Position numbers and translations under genes: made by a program. From assembly GCA_902562015.1 (NCBI GenBank), contig CACERX010000002.1, forward strand, positions 43,992 through 107,991: a DNA stretch of 64,000 nt. The letters run 5' to 3'. The notes below the pieces were generated by a model. That model was given only the letters and a program-made list of their open reading frames with translations. It did not search any database and was not told the origin of the DNA. Source of the DNA: an uncultured SAR324 cluster bacterium. GTDB taxonomy: Bacteria; SAR324; NAC60-12. Shown piece by piece: positions 1 through 8,478 of the stretch (position 1 is its first letter; each line of letters begins with the position of its first letter).

Positions 1-1155
1 GACCTTCTCCTGAGCCTAGGAGGAAAAACAATTATTTCAGGAGAGTTTGAGGATAGTCTGGTACATCTTTATAAGGAATTAGTAGATAAGAAGATATTCA
101 GTAATTCGGACATGGTATTACTTAAAAGGCAAAAATTTCGTAAGCCAAATCGCAGTCATCTTCCAAATTTAAAGAACTATGCAAAACTAATAAATGGTAA
201 AGGACAGTCAATTACTGTTGGTTATACCGAAGGTACACGAGGTTGTAAGCATATTTGTCGCCATTGCCCTGTAGTAAATGTTTATAAAGGTCGATTCTTT
301 GTAGTCCAGCCAGATGTGGTAATGGAAGACATTCGCCAGCAGGTCAAGGCTGGCGCAAAACATATTACATTTGGAGATCCTGATTTTTTTAATGGACCGG
401 GCCATGCTTTTAAGTTAGTAAAGACTTTTCATGAAGAATTCCCAGACCTGACATACGACGTCACCATCAAAGTAGAGCACTTGCATGCTCATAGGGAAAA
501 ACTTTCTCTGTTGGCTGAAACCGGATGTATTTTTGTCACCACAGCTGTTGAGGAGGTAGATAATGAAATTTTATGCAAACTGGGAAAAAATCATACAAGA
601 TTTGATTTTGTAGAGGTTGTAAATGTGACACATACCGCAGGGCTTAAACTTTCTCCAACTTTCATACCTTTTCATCCATGGACTACAACCTTTGGATTTG
701 TGGATCTTCTTTCTATGATAAGCGAATTGAATCTGATTGAAAATGTATCTCCAGTTCAGCTTGGCATCCGTCTTCTAATAACGGAAGGGAGCAGAATTTT
801 AGAACTGAAAGATATTAATCAGTTTCTTGGTAATTTTGATGCAGAAAAGCTGAGTTACAATTGGAAGCCGGACGATCCACTTACAGATGAACTGCAGGCT
901 GAAGTCTATAAAGCAATCCAGCTTGGAGTAAATGAAGGTGCAAGCAGAAGGGCAATTTTTGAACAGGTTTGGGTTTTAGCTCACAATGCACTTAATCAGT
1001 TAGCACCGACGTTGCCTCCTGAGCCTGTTGGAAGTACCCATGTACCTAAAATGAGTGAACCCTGGTATTGTTGTGCAGAGCCTAATGATGAACAAGTCGC
1101 AGGAATGAAGAATTTTTCTAAAGTCAACAAATTTTCACAAAAAGCAAGTTTATGA
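1..1155 (+). CDS. CCAEP-tail radical SAM protein, 5' end outside the window
   Basis: The frame is open from base 1, so this is the 3' part of a longer gene; the ATG at 112 is internal. The visible part carries the radical SAM cluster motif C-x3-C-x2-C (GCKHICRHC), so it should bind a [4Fe-4S] cluster and S-adenosylmethionine. The residues before it could be the end of a B12-binding-like domain, but too little is visible to say. The C-terminus has EPWYCCAEP, the hallmark of the CUAEP/CCAEP-tail radical SAM family, some members of which have selenocysteine at the second position. Here both residues are cysteine (TGT TGT). The reaction of this family is not known to me. No partner gene is visible downstream; the next gene is convergent. 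Confidence 0.85.
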   Translation, partial: DLLLSLGGKTIISGEFEDSLVHLYKELVDKKIFSNSDMVLLKRQKFRKPNRSHLPNLKNYAKLINGKGQSITVGYTEGTRGCKHICRHCPVVNVYKGRFFVVQPDVVMEDIRQQVKAGAKHITFGDPDFFNGPGHAFKLVKTFHEEFPDLTYDVTIKVEHLHAHREKLSLLAETGCIFVTTAVEEVDNEILCKLGKNHTRFDFVEVVNVTHTAGLKLSPTFIPFHPWTTTFGFVDLLSMISELNLIENVSPVQLGIRLLITEGSRILELKDINQFLGNFDAEKLSYNWKPDDPLTDELQAEVYKAIQLGVNEGASRRAIFEQVWVLAHNALNQLAPTLPPEPVGSTHVPKMSEPWYCCAEPNDEQVAGMKNFSKVNKFSQKASL

Positions 1156-1268
1156 AAACAAAACCAGCATTTTAAATAATTAGTGATCAATAGGTATGGT
1201 AAAAAATTTTATGTAATCGAGTTATTAATAAAATTTTTGACTAACCTCTATGTCTTTAAATTGTTTTC

Positions 1269-3308
1269 TTAATTACAGCTCCCTGATGCATAGTTTTTAT
1301 TACCAATCCACTTATTATTTTGAGCTCCTGTAGTTGCCGGCTTCCCATTATTATTGGAATTCCAGAAATCTGGGACACTATCTATGTCTCCTGCCCAAGC
1401 ACCTTTCATAAGTATGTTCATAGTATAACTTCCAGCGGCTAAGCAATTGGATGAACATGCACCATTTTCATCACCATTGGCAATTCCTTGAGCATGATAG
1501 TGATAATTATAGTCACCGTGATCATGTCCACCAAAGGTATCTAAAGCATAAGTAGTATCCTCGGTATAGCCATCCATATAATCATAACTGGATTCATATT
1601 TGCCGTATAATGCAACTCCATCTAGTCCAAATCCAATTAATGGTGGATGCATGTAACCTACATAGTCTGGAAGATTATAAAGGTTTAATCCGTTACCCGT
1701 TGCTCCATGTCCATCACCATGCCAGTGAAGACCCATTCCCTGACCTACATGAATGCCAGAACTTGTGATTTCTGCTTTCTCAACTGCAGGCAGTAGAGTG
1801 TTGTTATAAACTGGGTAGATTTGCACACCATCTACTGCTATACCAATTGTACTTATGCTGGCGTGGGAATATACAGTATAGGTAGAACTACTTGCATCAG
1901 TTGCTAAAGATGTACTAAGAGTATTATCAGTAACGCTCGAAACTTCTCCGTAATCCTTTAATGGTATTTTGTGCAAAAATGTCTGTAAAACTGCATCACG
2001 CGTTACATTTGAGTCAGGATATGAACCAGTACCATCACCAGGAGGTACAGGCACATCTAGTAATCTGTTTGGCCTGTCTGATATAGACCAAGAAAAAATA
2101 ACCATGAAAGGATGCCTAACGCCACTAAGACATTCATTTGTAAAGAATACATTAGGTGCTGTGTTTAGCCCTACTGGAGCACCCACTATGGTTTCTCCTG
2201 TTACTTTTGTTTTAAGCAGTGCATCTCTAAAAGCTAGGTATACTGAAGTATCATATCTAAGCGAAGAACCGGCAGATTCAAGGTCACTTTTTATTGTTGA
2301 AAGCATAGTTGATGCTGCAGAGGATGTAGTAGAATTATCTCCTGCAGATTCTACCTGTGACTGATAACTAGAGTGAGTATCGTTATATAACTTGTTTTGA
2401 TACGTACCTGTATATGTGTGATTATCATAATGTGTAGCATAGGAAGACCACTCTACCCTGCTGTTTGTAACCATACTTGATAAATTAGGATTAAAACTGC
2501 TTGGTAAAGTAAGGTCCAAAGCTCCAGTATCATAAAGAGTAATTGAAGATGCTGAAGATGATGATGAAACTAACTTAAAAATAGAATTGGTACTATCATA
2601 TGCAACATACATCGTACTAAATGATGTGTCTTGAGTGTAACCATTAGTACTATTATCGTATTTAAATCTTTTTGAAGCAGTCAAAAGTGAAGAAGAATGA
2701 GTGAAGCACAAATATCCAGTTGTATTATCTGCTGCATTTTCAGATTCTCTTTCGTAACCGAACGTATTTCTCAAATAAAGCCTATTTGAGCTACTACTAT
2801 TATAATCTATTGAGTAGTTCGAATGTTTTTCAGAATCTGCTCTATAACAGGAGGGGGATGATGAGTTATCTGCTACAAGCTGAAATGTTTTTAAAAATAC
2901 ATCATTGTAGGTAGACAATGTTGAATCGAGTCCTACTGTAGTATAGCTGGAATTATCAAGCGACATGTAGGAACTGCTATAACCTATCAACACTCTGTCT
3001 AGATCTGAAACACTAGATTTAGAAGCTGGTGTAATGCTTACTGATTTTAATAAAATAGCATTAAAATTATCAGGTGTGTTAACAGAAGAACTACATGAAG
3101 ATGTGCAAGAAGTTGTTGCTCCAGTCCAAGTTGAAGTTGAGCTTGAAGAACTGGAAGAATCATCTGAATTATCTGAGCAACTTTGTATAATTAATAGAAA
3201 AATTAGTGCCAGAACTAGAGGGGCATAAAATTTTAAATTTGATTTTTTTAAACAGCTATGAAAAATATTTTTCATAGAATTAGATTTAATTAGTTCTGTT
3301 TGATTCAT
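1269..3308 (-). CDS. YHYH-domain surface lipoprotein
   Basis: A 679-residue secreted protein. The N-terminus has a long charged region, a hydrophobic stretch and a lipobox ending QSC around residue 44, followed by a serine-rich linker, so it is probably a lipoprotein. The C-terminal third has the YHYH domain: a GLHWHGDGHG segment, then GGHDHGDYNYHYHAQG near residue 600. These histidines suggest metal binding, though no activity is established for the domain. The middle part is rich in Ser, Thr, Asn and Tyr and resembles nothing I recognise. The start is supported by an AGGAG ribosome site about 7 bases upstream. It stands alone, convergent with the preceding gene. Confidence 0.8.
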   Translation of the reverse strand: MNQTELIKSNSMKNIFHSCLKKSNLKFYAPLVLALIFLLIIQSCSDNSDDSSSSSSSTSTWTGATTSCTSSCSSSVNTPDNFNAILLKSVSITPASKSSVSDLDRVLIGYSSSYMSLDNSSYTTVGLDSTLSTYNDVFLKTFQLVADNSSSPSCYRADSEKHSNYSIDYNSSSSNRLYLRNTFGYERESENAADNTTGYLCFTHSSSLLTASKRFKYDNSTNGYTQDTSFSTMYVAYDSTNSIFKLVSSSSSASSITLYDTGALDLTLPSSFNPNLSSMVTNSRVEWSSYATHYDNHTYTGTYQNKLYNDTHSSYQSQVESAGDNSTTSSAASTMLSTIKSDLESAGSSLRYDTSVYLAFRDALLKTKVTGETIVGAPVGLNTAPNVFFTNECLSGVRHPFMVIFSWSISDRPNRLLDVPVPPGDGTGSYPDSNVTRDAVLQTFLHKIPLKDYGEVSSVTDNTLSTSLATDASSSTYTVYSHASISTIGIAVDGVQIYPVYNNTLLPAVEKAEITSSGIHVGQGMGLHWHGDGHGATGNGLNLYNLPDYVGYMHPPLIGFGLDGVALYGKYESSYDYMDGYTEDTTYALDTFGGHDHGDYNYHYHAQGIANGDENGACSSNCLAAGSYTMNILMKGAWAGDIDSVPDFWNSNNNGKPATTGAQNNKWIGNKNYASGSCN

Positions 3309-3836
3309 TTAATTCTCCTATGATTTTTTTATTGTTTCTCATAATTTTAATCGGCGGATTTTTTTTCAGCCAAAAAGTCAATTATTAGTCTATTAAAGAC
3401 AAAATGCTTAATTGCCTGTAGTTTAAATTTTTAGTACAAATTAAATTGTATCAGCACATACCTATCTCAAGGATTATGCCAAAAAAAAAATTTTTATAAT
3501 AGCTATATAAATTATTGATTTTAAAAAATTATTTAGCTAGTAAAAAAAATAGTTTTTAATGGAATAAAATTAATAACGCCTAAAACGTAGACACTATTTA
3601 AACCCAACTGCTTAAAAATTAATCATCTTTAATTAAATCATTGAATATAAATTTTATATGATTTTTTTCAAATGTTTAAATAGCTTAAGTAAGGTTGAAC
3701 CACCCTTAAAATTATTTATTAAAAATATTCAAAATTTTTTTAGAAGGATTTAAAAGGAGTGCAGAATTAGAATGATTTAAGAATCAAAATATAATTTAGC
3801 TTAAGATTTTTTATAATCAGTAAACACACTTATTTG
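3309..3836. other. AT-rich intergenic region without a gene
   Basis: About 530 bases lie between the start of the YHYH lipoprotein gene and the stop of the DUF3299 gene. The sequence is extremely AT-rich with many A and T runs. It should contain the promoter of the lipoprotein gene at its left end, but I cannot place a -35/-10 pair with confidence. I see no coding frame, RNA gene or strong inverted repeat. Confidence 0.5.
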
Positions 3837-4313
3837 TTAATCATATTCTTCTACACTTAGGCCCCTTATCAGGTAACTGGTTTCAGTATCGTACCTCATC
3901 TGACCAAAATCATCTGATCCTCCTTCAAGAAAGTAATCGCCTATTTCTAAAATACCAGTAATCCATATAGCAAAAGAAATCACTTCAAAATGTACTGGTT
4001 CATCCAAAATAACATGAATAACTTGATTTGGAGGAGGTGGGGGTACATGAATACACGCTCCAAAATACGGGACAAGAAGGAATTCGTTAATATATTCAAA
4101 TCCATCATCTCCCTCCAGTGGGACAGCGAATCCAGGAATTTTAATTGATTTACCTATTAACTTTCTTAAGCTTTCAGGCATTTCTCCAGTTCTGTAGTTT
4201 AACTTCCTCAAGTCAGACCATTTAAGCTCTTTTGTATCTAAATTAGAGCTGAAAGCCTGGGAAGAGTTTATTAAAAGAGAAAAGAAGAGAAAGGCTGAGA
4301 TTATTATTTTCAT
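3837..4313 (-). CDS. DUF3299 periplasmic protein of the zinc-uptake operon
   Basis: A 158-residue protein with a signal peptide (hydrophobic core, then a small-residue cleavage site near SQAFS). The body matches DUF3299: IPGFAVPLEG, FLLVPYFGACIHVPPPPPNQ. The Cys-x-His and poly-proline loop are typical of the family and may bind metal. It is the last gene of a leftward operon after the ABC permease (11 bases apart). In Vibrio cholerae a DUF3299 gene belongs to the zrgABCDE zinc-uptake operon, and the same role is inferred here. Its mechanism is unknown. Confidence 0.8.
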   Translation of the reverse strand: MKIIISAFLFFSLLINSSQAFSSNLDTKELKWSDLRKLNYRTGEMPESLRKLIGKSIKIPGFAVPLEGDDGFEYINEFLLVPYFGACIHVPPPPPNQVIHVILDEPVHFEVISFAIWITGILEIGDYFLEGGSDDFGQMRYDTETSYLIRGLSVEEYD

Positions 4314-4324
4314 CAGCTATTTTT

Positions 4325-5581
4325 TTATAGACGTACCGACATTCCATCTGAAAGCGACTGACGATAAGCTTTTATTGCAGGAATTAATCCCATCAACATT
4401 CCAGCAAAAATAATTCCAACAAGCAAAATCATGTCCTGATAAGTTAAGAAATCAACCGAAACAAATAAACCGAAGTAAGCCTCTAAAATAGGCTGTGAGA
4501 CAATTAATACAATGTATAAAAATAGAATACCAAAAATTATACCGGTAAGAGTTAATATTGTAGATTCGAAAATCAACAAAAAAGATATTGTAACAGGTCC
4601 AGCTCCAACTGAACGCAGGATTGCCATCTCTCTTCTGCGTTCATTAAGTCCCGATAATAAAGCAGTGATCATTCCAAGAAGTCCTGCAAAAAGAACGAAC
4701 CAGGTTATAACTCTCAATCCTGTTTCTGCAGTCCTAAGTATATTCCAAAGCTCCTGAAGAGCAACTCCAGGCAAAATTGCGCTAAGTGGTTCCTCCATAT
4801 AGGAATTTATTCTGCGCTGGATTTGAAAGGCATGAATCTTAGATTTAAGGCCAATAAGAAAGGAAGTTATTTCTTCAGGTTGAAGGTCTAATTTTAAAAC
4901 TTCTTCTAAACTAAGGCTTTCTCCTTCCATTGGGGGAGCTCCACTTTCCCAGTCAACATGCATGGCAGTAATTCCTTCCAGACTGACGTGAACTGTCTGA
5001 TCTACTGGAGTACCTGTAGGTCGGAGTATACCTGTTATTTTAAATGGTCTGTCATCATGCTGAAGAAATGATTTTTTGCCCGTTCCATGAGAAACTATTA
5101 TTTCTTCATTCAACTGATAATTTAGATTTTTTGCTACTTCACTTCCAATTACAGTATCAAAAACTTCAGAAAATGATTTCCCCTTTGAAAATTCTAATTT
5201 CTTTTTTTTACTATAACGAAAATACTTAAAATAATCTTGGTTAGTACCTAGAACCCTATATCCTCGATGTGAATCTCCCAGGGAGAAAGGTATAGTCCAT
5301 CTAACTCTTCGATTATTACTAAATTCTTTATAGCTCTCCCAGCTAAGATTATTAGGGGCGTTGCCTATGCGAAAAATTGAATAAAGTAGAAGCTGTAACT
5401 GGCCTCCCCTTGCTCCAACAATAATATCTGTTCCGGAAACTGCACTACTGAAACTAGCTCTTACCCCTTTGCGAATCTTTTCTACTCCAAGCAGCAAAGT
5501 AACACTAATAACAATAGAAAATATTGTGAGCATCGCAGTGCCTCTTCGATTCCACAAACTTCTAACTAATATATTCAGCAT
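4325..5581 (-). CDS. ABC transporter permease, FtsX/MacB type (Zrg-like)
   Basis: A 418-residue inner-membrane protein with the FtsX/MacB topology: one N-terminal membrane segment (MLTIFSIVISVTLLLGVEKI), a long periplasmic domain with the SGTDIIVGARG motif, then three C-terminal membrane segments. The conserved cytoplasmic NERRREMAILRSVGA loop contacts the ATPase. It lies 7 bases after the ATPase gene and 11 before the DUF3299 gene. The family is also used for lipoprotein release and macrolide export; the zinc role rests on the flanking ZrgA-like and DUF3299 genes. Confidence 0.82.
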   Translation of the reverse strand: MLNILVRSLWNRRGTAMLTIFSIVISVTLLLGVEKIRKGVRASFSSAVSGTDIIVGARGGQLQLLLYSIFRIGNAPNNLSWESYKEFSNNRRVRWTIPFSLGDSHRGYRVLGTNQDYFKYFRYSKKKKLEFSKGKSFSEVFDTVIGSEVAKNLNYQLNEEIIVSHGTGKKSFLQHDDRPFKITGILRPTGTPVDQTVHVSLEGITAMHVDWESGAPPMEGESLSLEEVLKLDLQPEEITSFLIGLKSKIHAFQIQRRINSYMEEPLSAILPGVALQELWNILRTAETGLRVITWFVLFAGLLGMITALLSGLNERRREMAILRSVGAGPVTISFLLIFESTILTLTGIIFGILFLYIVLIVSQPILEAYFGLFVSVDFLTYQDMILLVGIIFAGMLMGLIPAIKAYRQSLSDGMSVRL

Positions 5582-5588
5582 TTATCAC

Positions 5589-6287
5589 TTAATTTATTAC
5601 GTTTAGTTCATCCATTGAAGCTTTAGTTTTGAAATTATCACTAAGCGTAGAATCATGACTTACAAAAAGCAGTGTACTACCTGATTTTTTGCATTCCTCA
5701 AAGAGTAGATCGAGAAAAGAATGACGAAGTTCTGTGTCTAAAGAAGATGTTGGTTCATCTGCAATTATCAACTCAGGATTTCCTATTAGAGCCCTTGCTG
5801 CAGCTACCCTTTGCTGCTGACCTACACTGAGCTCAATTACTGGTCTTTTCTCAGCTTGTTCCTCCTCCAGCCCCAGAGATTTTATAAGCCTTTGGGCTTC
5901 GTTTAGTCTATCAAGTTTTGTTTTACCAGCCCTATTACTACGAATACTTGAGAAACTTAGAGGCAACATTACATTTTCCTCTATCGAAAGATATGGAAGA
6001 AGGTTGAATAGTTGAAATATGAAGCCAATATGATCCACTCTGAACGCATCCCTGCCTGAACGGGAGAGATCCCAAATTTCCTGTCCGAGTACCTTAAGTG
6101 ATCCGGATTCTGAAATTAGAATTCCCCCAACCAGGGAAAGTAGGGTTGATTTCCCACATCCACTAGGTCCCTGCAAAAAAACATGCTCATTTTGCTTCAA
6201 TTGAAACTTCGGAATATCGAGTAGAATGTTCCCGGATTTTTTCCAACGAAAGCATAAGTTGTTAAGATCTATAATGGCTTCATCCAT
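5589..6287 (-). CDS. ABC transporter ATP-binding protein, LolD/MacB type (Zrg-like)
   Basis: A 232-residue ATPase with all core motifs: Walker A GPSGCGKST near residue 40, the Q-loop in GFIFQLFNLLPYLS, a signature LSVGQQQRVAAARAL, Walker B LIIADEPTSS and an H-loop FVSHD. The signature has Val where LSGGQ is usual. It should energise the permease encoded 7 bases downstream. The start lies 3 bases after the stop of the ZrgA-like gene, showing tight coupling. By context it is part of a zinc-uptake system rather than lipoprotein transport. Confidence 0.88.
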   Translation of the reverse strand: MDEAIIDLNNLCFRWKKSGNILLDIPKFQLKQNEHVFLQGPSGCGKSTLLSLVGGILISESGSLKVLGQEIWDLSRSGRDAFRVDHIGFIFQLFNLLPYLSIEENVMLPLSFSSIRSNRAGKTKLDRLNEAQRLIKSLGLEEEQAEKRPVIELSVGQQQRVAAARALIGNPELIIADEPTSSLDTELRHSFLDLLFEECKKSGSTLLFVSHDSTLSDNFKTKASMDELNVIN

Positions 6288-6290
6288 GTT

Positions 6291-6944
6291 TTATTTCCAA
6301 CCTCTTATTCGATTATCCCCGGACTCTAACTCAAGCGAACCCTGTCCGCTGCTTGTAATCCACTTAACTCTAATTTCTTCAATACGAGGGAAAAAAGAAA
6401 AAAGATTATTACCTATTGAGTCTAAATCATCTGTATGAAGACAATTCCATGAATAGTTTGACCTATATTCAGAATGAATTTCTCCTTTTTCTGAATCCTC
6501 ATGACCATGTTCATCATGATCCTCATGACCATGCTCATCGTGGTCGTCATGACCAAATAAACTGTCCCAAAATCCTTTTTCTTCATGGCCGTGCTCATCA
6601 TGGTCGCCGTGACCATCCTCACCCTCGCCAGAGAATAAGGTTTGAGAAACATTCAGTCCTGTTAAAATACATTCAGCATCATCTGGAGTTGAGAAAATTT
6701 TAGAAGGATCTGAGAGAATTTTGATGGCTTCATTAAAACTCCTGCGATCACTTTGTGATTTAGGAAAATATTCAAAGCCAATCAGGCTGTCTGAAGGTAC
6801 TTCAATGCCTATTTGAAGTTTATCTCCTTCAATGACCAACATTAAGTTAGCAGCACCATGTTCATGTGAATCTTTTTGTCGCACCTGAGCAGAAATTTGA
6901 AAGGACACAAAAAGACATACCAACGCAATAAAAATATTTTTCAT
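6291..6944 (-). CDS. ZrgA-like zinc-binding periplasmic protein (DUF2796)
   Basis: A 217-residue secreted protein with an N-terminal signal peptide ending near QISAQ. DUF2796 features are the early HEHGAANLMLVIEGD segment, the IEVPSDSLIGFEY segment and a single disulphide-type cysteine pair (AECILTG, WNCLH). Between them, at about residues 108-150, is a His/Asp-rich stretch in which the heptad HDEHGHE recurs, a likely zinc reservoir. In Vibrio cholerae this family member (ZrgA) is part of an ABC zinc-uptake system. It starts the tight run ZrgA-ATPase-permease-DUF3299. The zinc specificity is inferred from family and histidine content. Confidence 0.82.
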   Translation of the reverse strand: MKNIFIALVCLFVSFQISAQVRQKDSHEHGAANLMLVIEGDKLQIGIEVPSDSLIGFEYFPKSQSDRRSFNEAIKILSDPSKIFSTPDDAECILTGLNVSQTLFSGEGEDGHGDHDEHGHEEKGFWDSLFGHDDHDEHGHEDHDEHGHEDSEKGEIHSEYRSNYSWNCLHTDDLDSIGNNLFSFFPRIEEIRVKWITSSGQGSLELESGDNRIRGWK

Positions 6945-6986
6945 ATTTAGTTTACTATTTGAAGTTATAAAATTTGTAAAAGACTC

Positions 6987-7352
6987 TTAAACTTCAAAAA
7001 AAGGTGGGCTGCGAGCAGGTGAAAAGTGCTTAAATAATAATTCAGGAGAGCCTTCAGGTTTTTCAAAAACAGTTTCAGCAGTGATATAAAAGTAATTTTG
7101 AAATGCATTAATTATAAAAGGATTACATATATCAGAATTTGCTAATTTTTCTGCGTCATCTGGAGTGTCTCTCTCGGAAAGTGGAGGATGAGAATGATTC
7201 GGGTCATTACATTTTTCAAATGTTATATCAGAAAAATTAATATGAAAATTTTTTTTCTTATCAATTATTGGCAGAGTCCATTGAAATAAAAGGACTAACG
7301 TCAACATAACTTTTAGAAAGTATTTTATTATTGATAGAAATTTAATTGACAT
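6987..7352 (-). CDS. Small membrane-anchored or secreted protein heading the zinc operon
   Basis: A 121-residue protein with one N-terminal hydrophobic segment (residues 12-30), a CNDPNHSHPP stretch, a second cysteine (DICNPF) and a proline-rich end (SPARSPPFFEV). The layout recalls the small DUF2946-type proteins often found in metal-transport operons, but I cannot assign a family firmly. It lies 42 bases before the ZrgA-like gene on the same strand, so it is probably the first gene of the operon. The Cys/His segment could bind metal. Confidence 0.6.
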   Translation of the reverse strand: MSIKFLSIIKYFLKVMLTLVLLFQWTLPIIDKKKNFHINFSDITFEKCNDPNHSHPPLSERDTPDDAEKLANSDICNPFIINAFQNYFYITAETVFEKPEGSPELLFKHFSPARSPPFFEV

Positions 7353-7731
7353 TTAATCCTTGGAGAGTCTTTTACTTAAAAAATATTTTCGCATATATAT
7401 TGAAATTTAATATGAAGTATTATATCAAAATAAATTATTTATGAAATTATTTTATAAGTTCCTGCCAAAAATTTTTTATTCAAAAAACGATCCTGAACCA
7501 TTTTCAAGCTTTTTTCGTCACCCTCTTGCGAAATGATGAAAAAGCCTATTTAAAAGGGGCAACTTCTCGATATTGTTGAGTGATTCTCAAGAATTTGCAA
7601 AAAATTAAAAAAGTTCTTGCAAACATAAATTATTAGTATATACTAATTTTTTTTATAAGTTATATGTTACTGAAAGTCGTGTATTCATAGATAGGCTTTT
7701 TTTTAAAAAATGGGAAAGAGTTCATTCTTTT
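7353..7731. promoter_or_regulatory. Divergent control region with a 16-bp palindrome and a hairpin
   Basis: This 379-base region separates the leftward zinc operon from the rightward run starting at 7732, so it must hold both promoters. Two structures stand out. GCTTTTTTCGTCA at 7508-7520 can pair, with a small bulge, with TGATGAAAAAGC at 7534-7545. At 7632-7647 is the perfect palindrome ATTAGTATATACTAAT, which recurs exactly at 16498-16513. I see no convincing match to a classical Zur box. Confidence 0.4.
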
Positions 7732-8103
7732 ATGAATAATATTAGTTATATACATAAATCTCCTGCTTTTACCATCCTAGTAATTATTTTTTCATTTATT
7801 GGAATAATTTCTAGCTTTCAATACTCTAAATATAAAAATTCTTTAATCAACGAATCATTTAAATATTCTTCTGCCATATCAAAAAAAAATTATTCTGATT
7901 TTAATAATGATTACGGAAGAACTGATTTAGACTATGAAAGATTAAAATATAGTAAATATCCGATTGGCTCTGTACCTGTTAAAGTTGTACTAGGAAAGAT
8001 CAAAAAAATTGAAAATCCTTATTTACCTAGGCTGCATTTAGCATTTTTAAATGAAGGTAAAAACTTTATTAGTTTAAATGATCATTTGTTATTATTAGAT
8101 TAA
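7732..8103 (+). CDS. Hypothetical single-pass membrane protein
   Basis: A 123-residue protein not recognised. Residues 12-29 form one membrane segment (FTILVIIFSFIGIISSF); the rest is polar and rich in Tyr, Ser, Lys and Asn, probably on the periplasmic side. The segment YPIGSVPVKVVLGKIKKIENPYLPRLHLAFLN is the most structured-looking part. GGGAAAGAG about 12 bases upstream may be a weak ribosome site. It is the first of five rightward genes that end with the selenocysteine peroxiredoxin. Base composition is unusually AT-rich. Confidence 0.5.
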   Translation: MNNISYIHKSPAFTILVIIFSFIGIISSFQYSKYKNSLINESFKYSSAISKKNYSDFNNDYGRTDLDYERLKYSKYPIGSVPVKVVLGKIKKIENPYLPRLHLAFLNEGKNFISLNDHLLLLD

Positions 8104-8176
8104 ATATATTAAATAAATTAATTAGATAGAAGAGTACAAAAATACTCCTAAATATAAATTTATATTGAGATATAAA

Positions 8177-8467
8177 GTGGATTTTTTCCAATCATTAGAA
8201 AATGTAATTCAGTCGATCGAAAACAATAATCTAAAGACTGTATCTGGTAAAAGTAAACTCTCAATTGTAGTAGAGAATAAATATGAAATATTTCTGACGC
8301 ATTATCCATTATGGAACAATGAGGAATTTTTATATTCTATAGGCTGTATGTTAAATAAGACTATCCTTGAAAAGAATATTCCGGAGGAGCTTGTTGCAGA
8401 TAAATTTATTGAATTAAAAAGAAAAAATACTAGTCAATTTATTAATCAAAACATCGTATTAAATTAG
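8177..8467 (+). CDS. Hypothetical small protein
   Basis: About 96 residues, not recognised. No ATG is available; GTG at 8177 with GAG just upstream is the better start, TTG at 8165 the alternative. The sequence alternates short helical and extended stretches (VVENKYEIFLTHYPLWNNEEFLYSIGCML) and has no signal peptide or membrane segment. It sits 12 bases before the next gene, suggesting joint transcription. The unusual start and the strong AT bias lower confidence. Confidence 0.45.
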   Translation: MDFFQSLENVIQSIENNNLKTVSGKSKLSIVVENKYEIFLTHYPLWNNEEFLYSIGCMLNKTILEKNIPEELVADKFIELKRKNTSQFINQNIVLN

Positions 8468-8478
8468 TTAGTAAACAA

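Noticed and set aside
6416..6703. Plus-strand His-rich frame opposite the ZrgA-like gene
   Set aside because: The His repeats arise from the complementary reading of the His/Asp repeats in the true gene.
7373..7420. Possible Zur box upstream of the zinc operon
   Set aside because: AT-rich sequence here only loosely resembles the Zur consensus and lacks dyad symmetry, so I did not call it.
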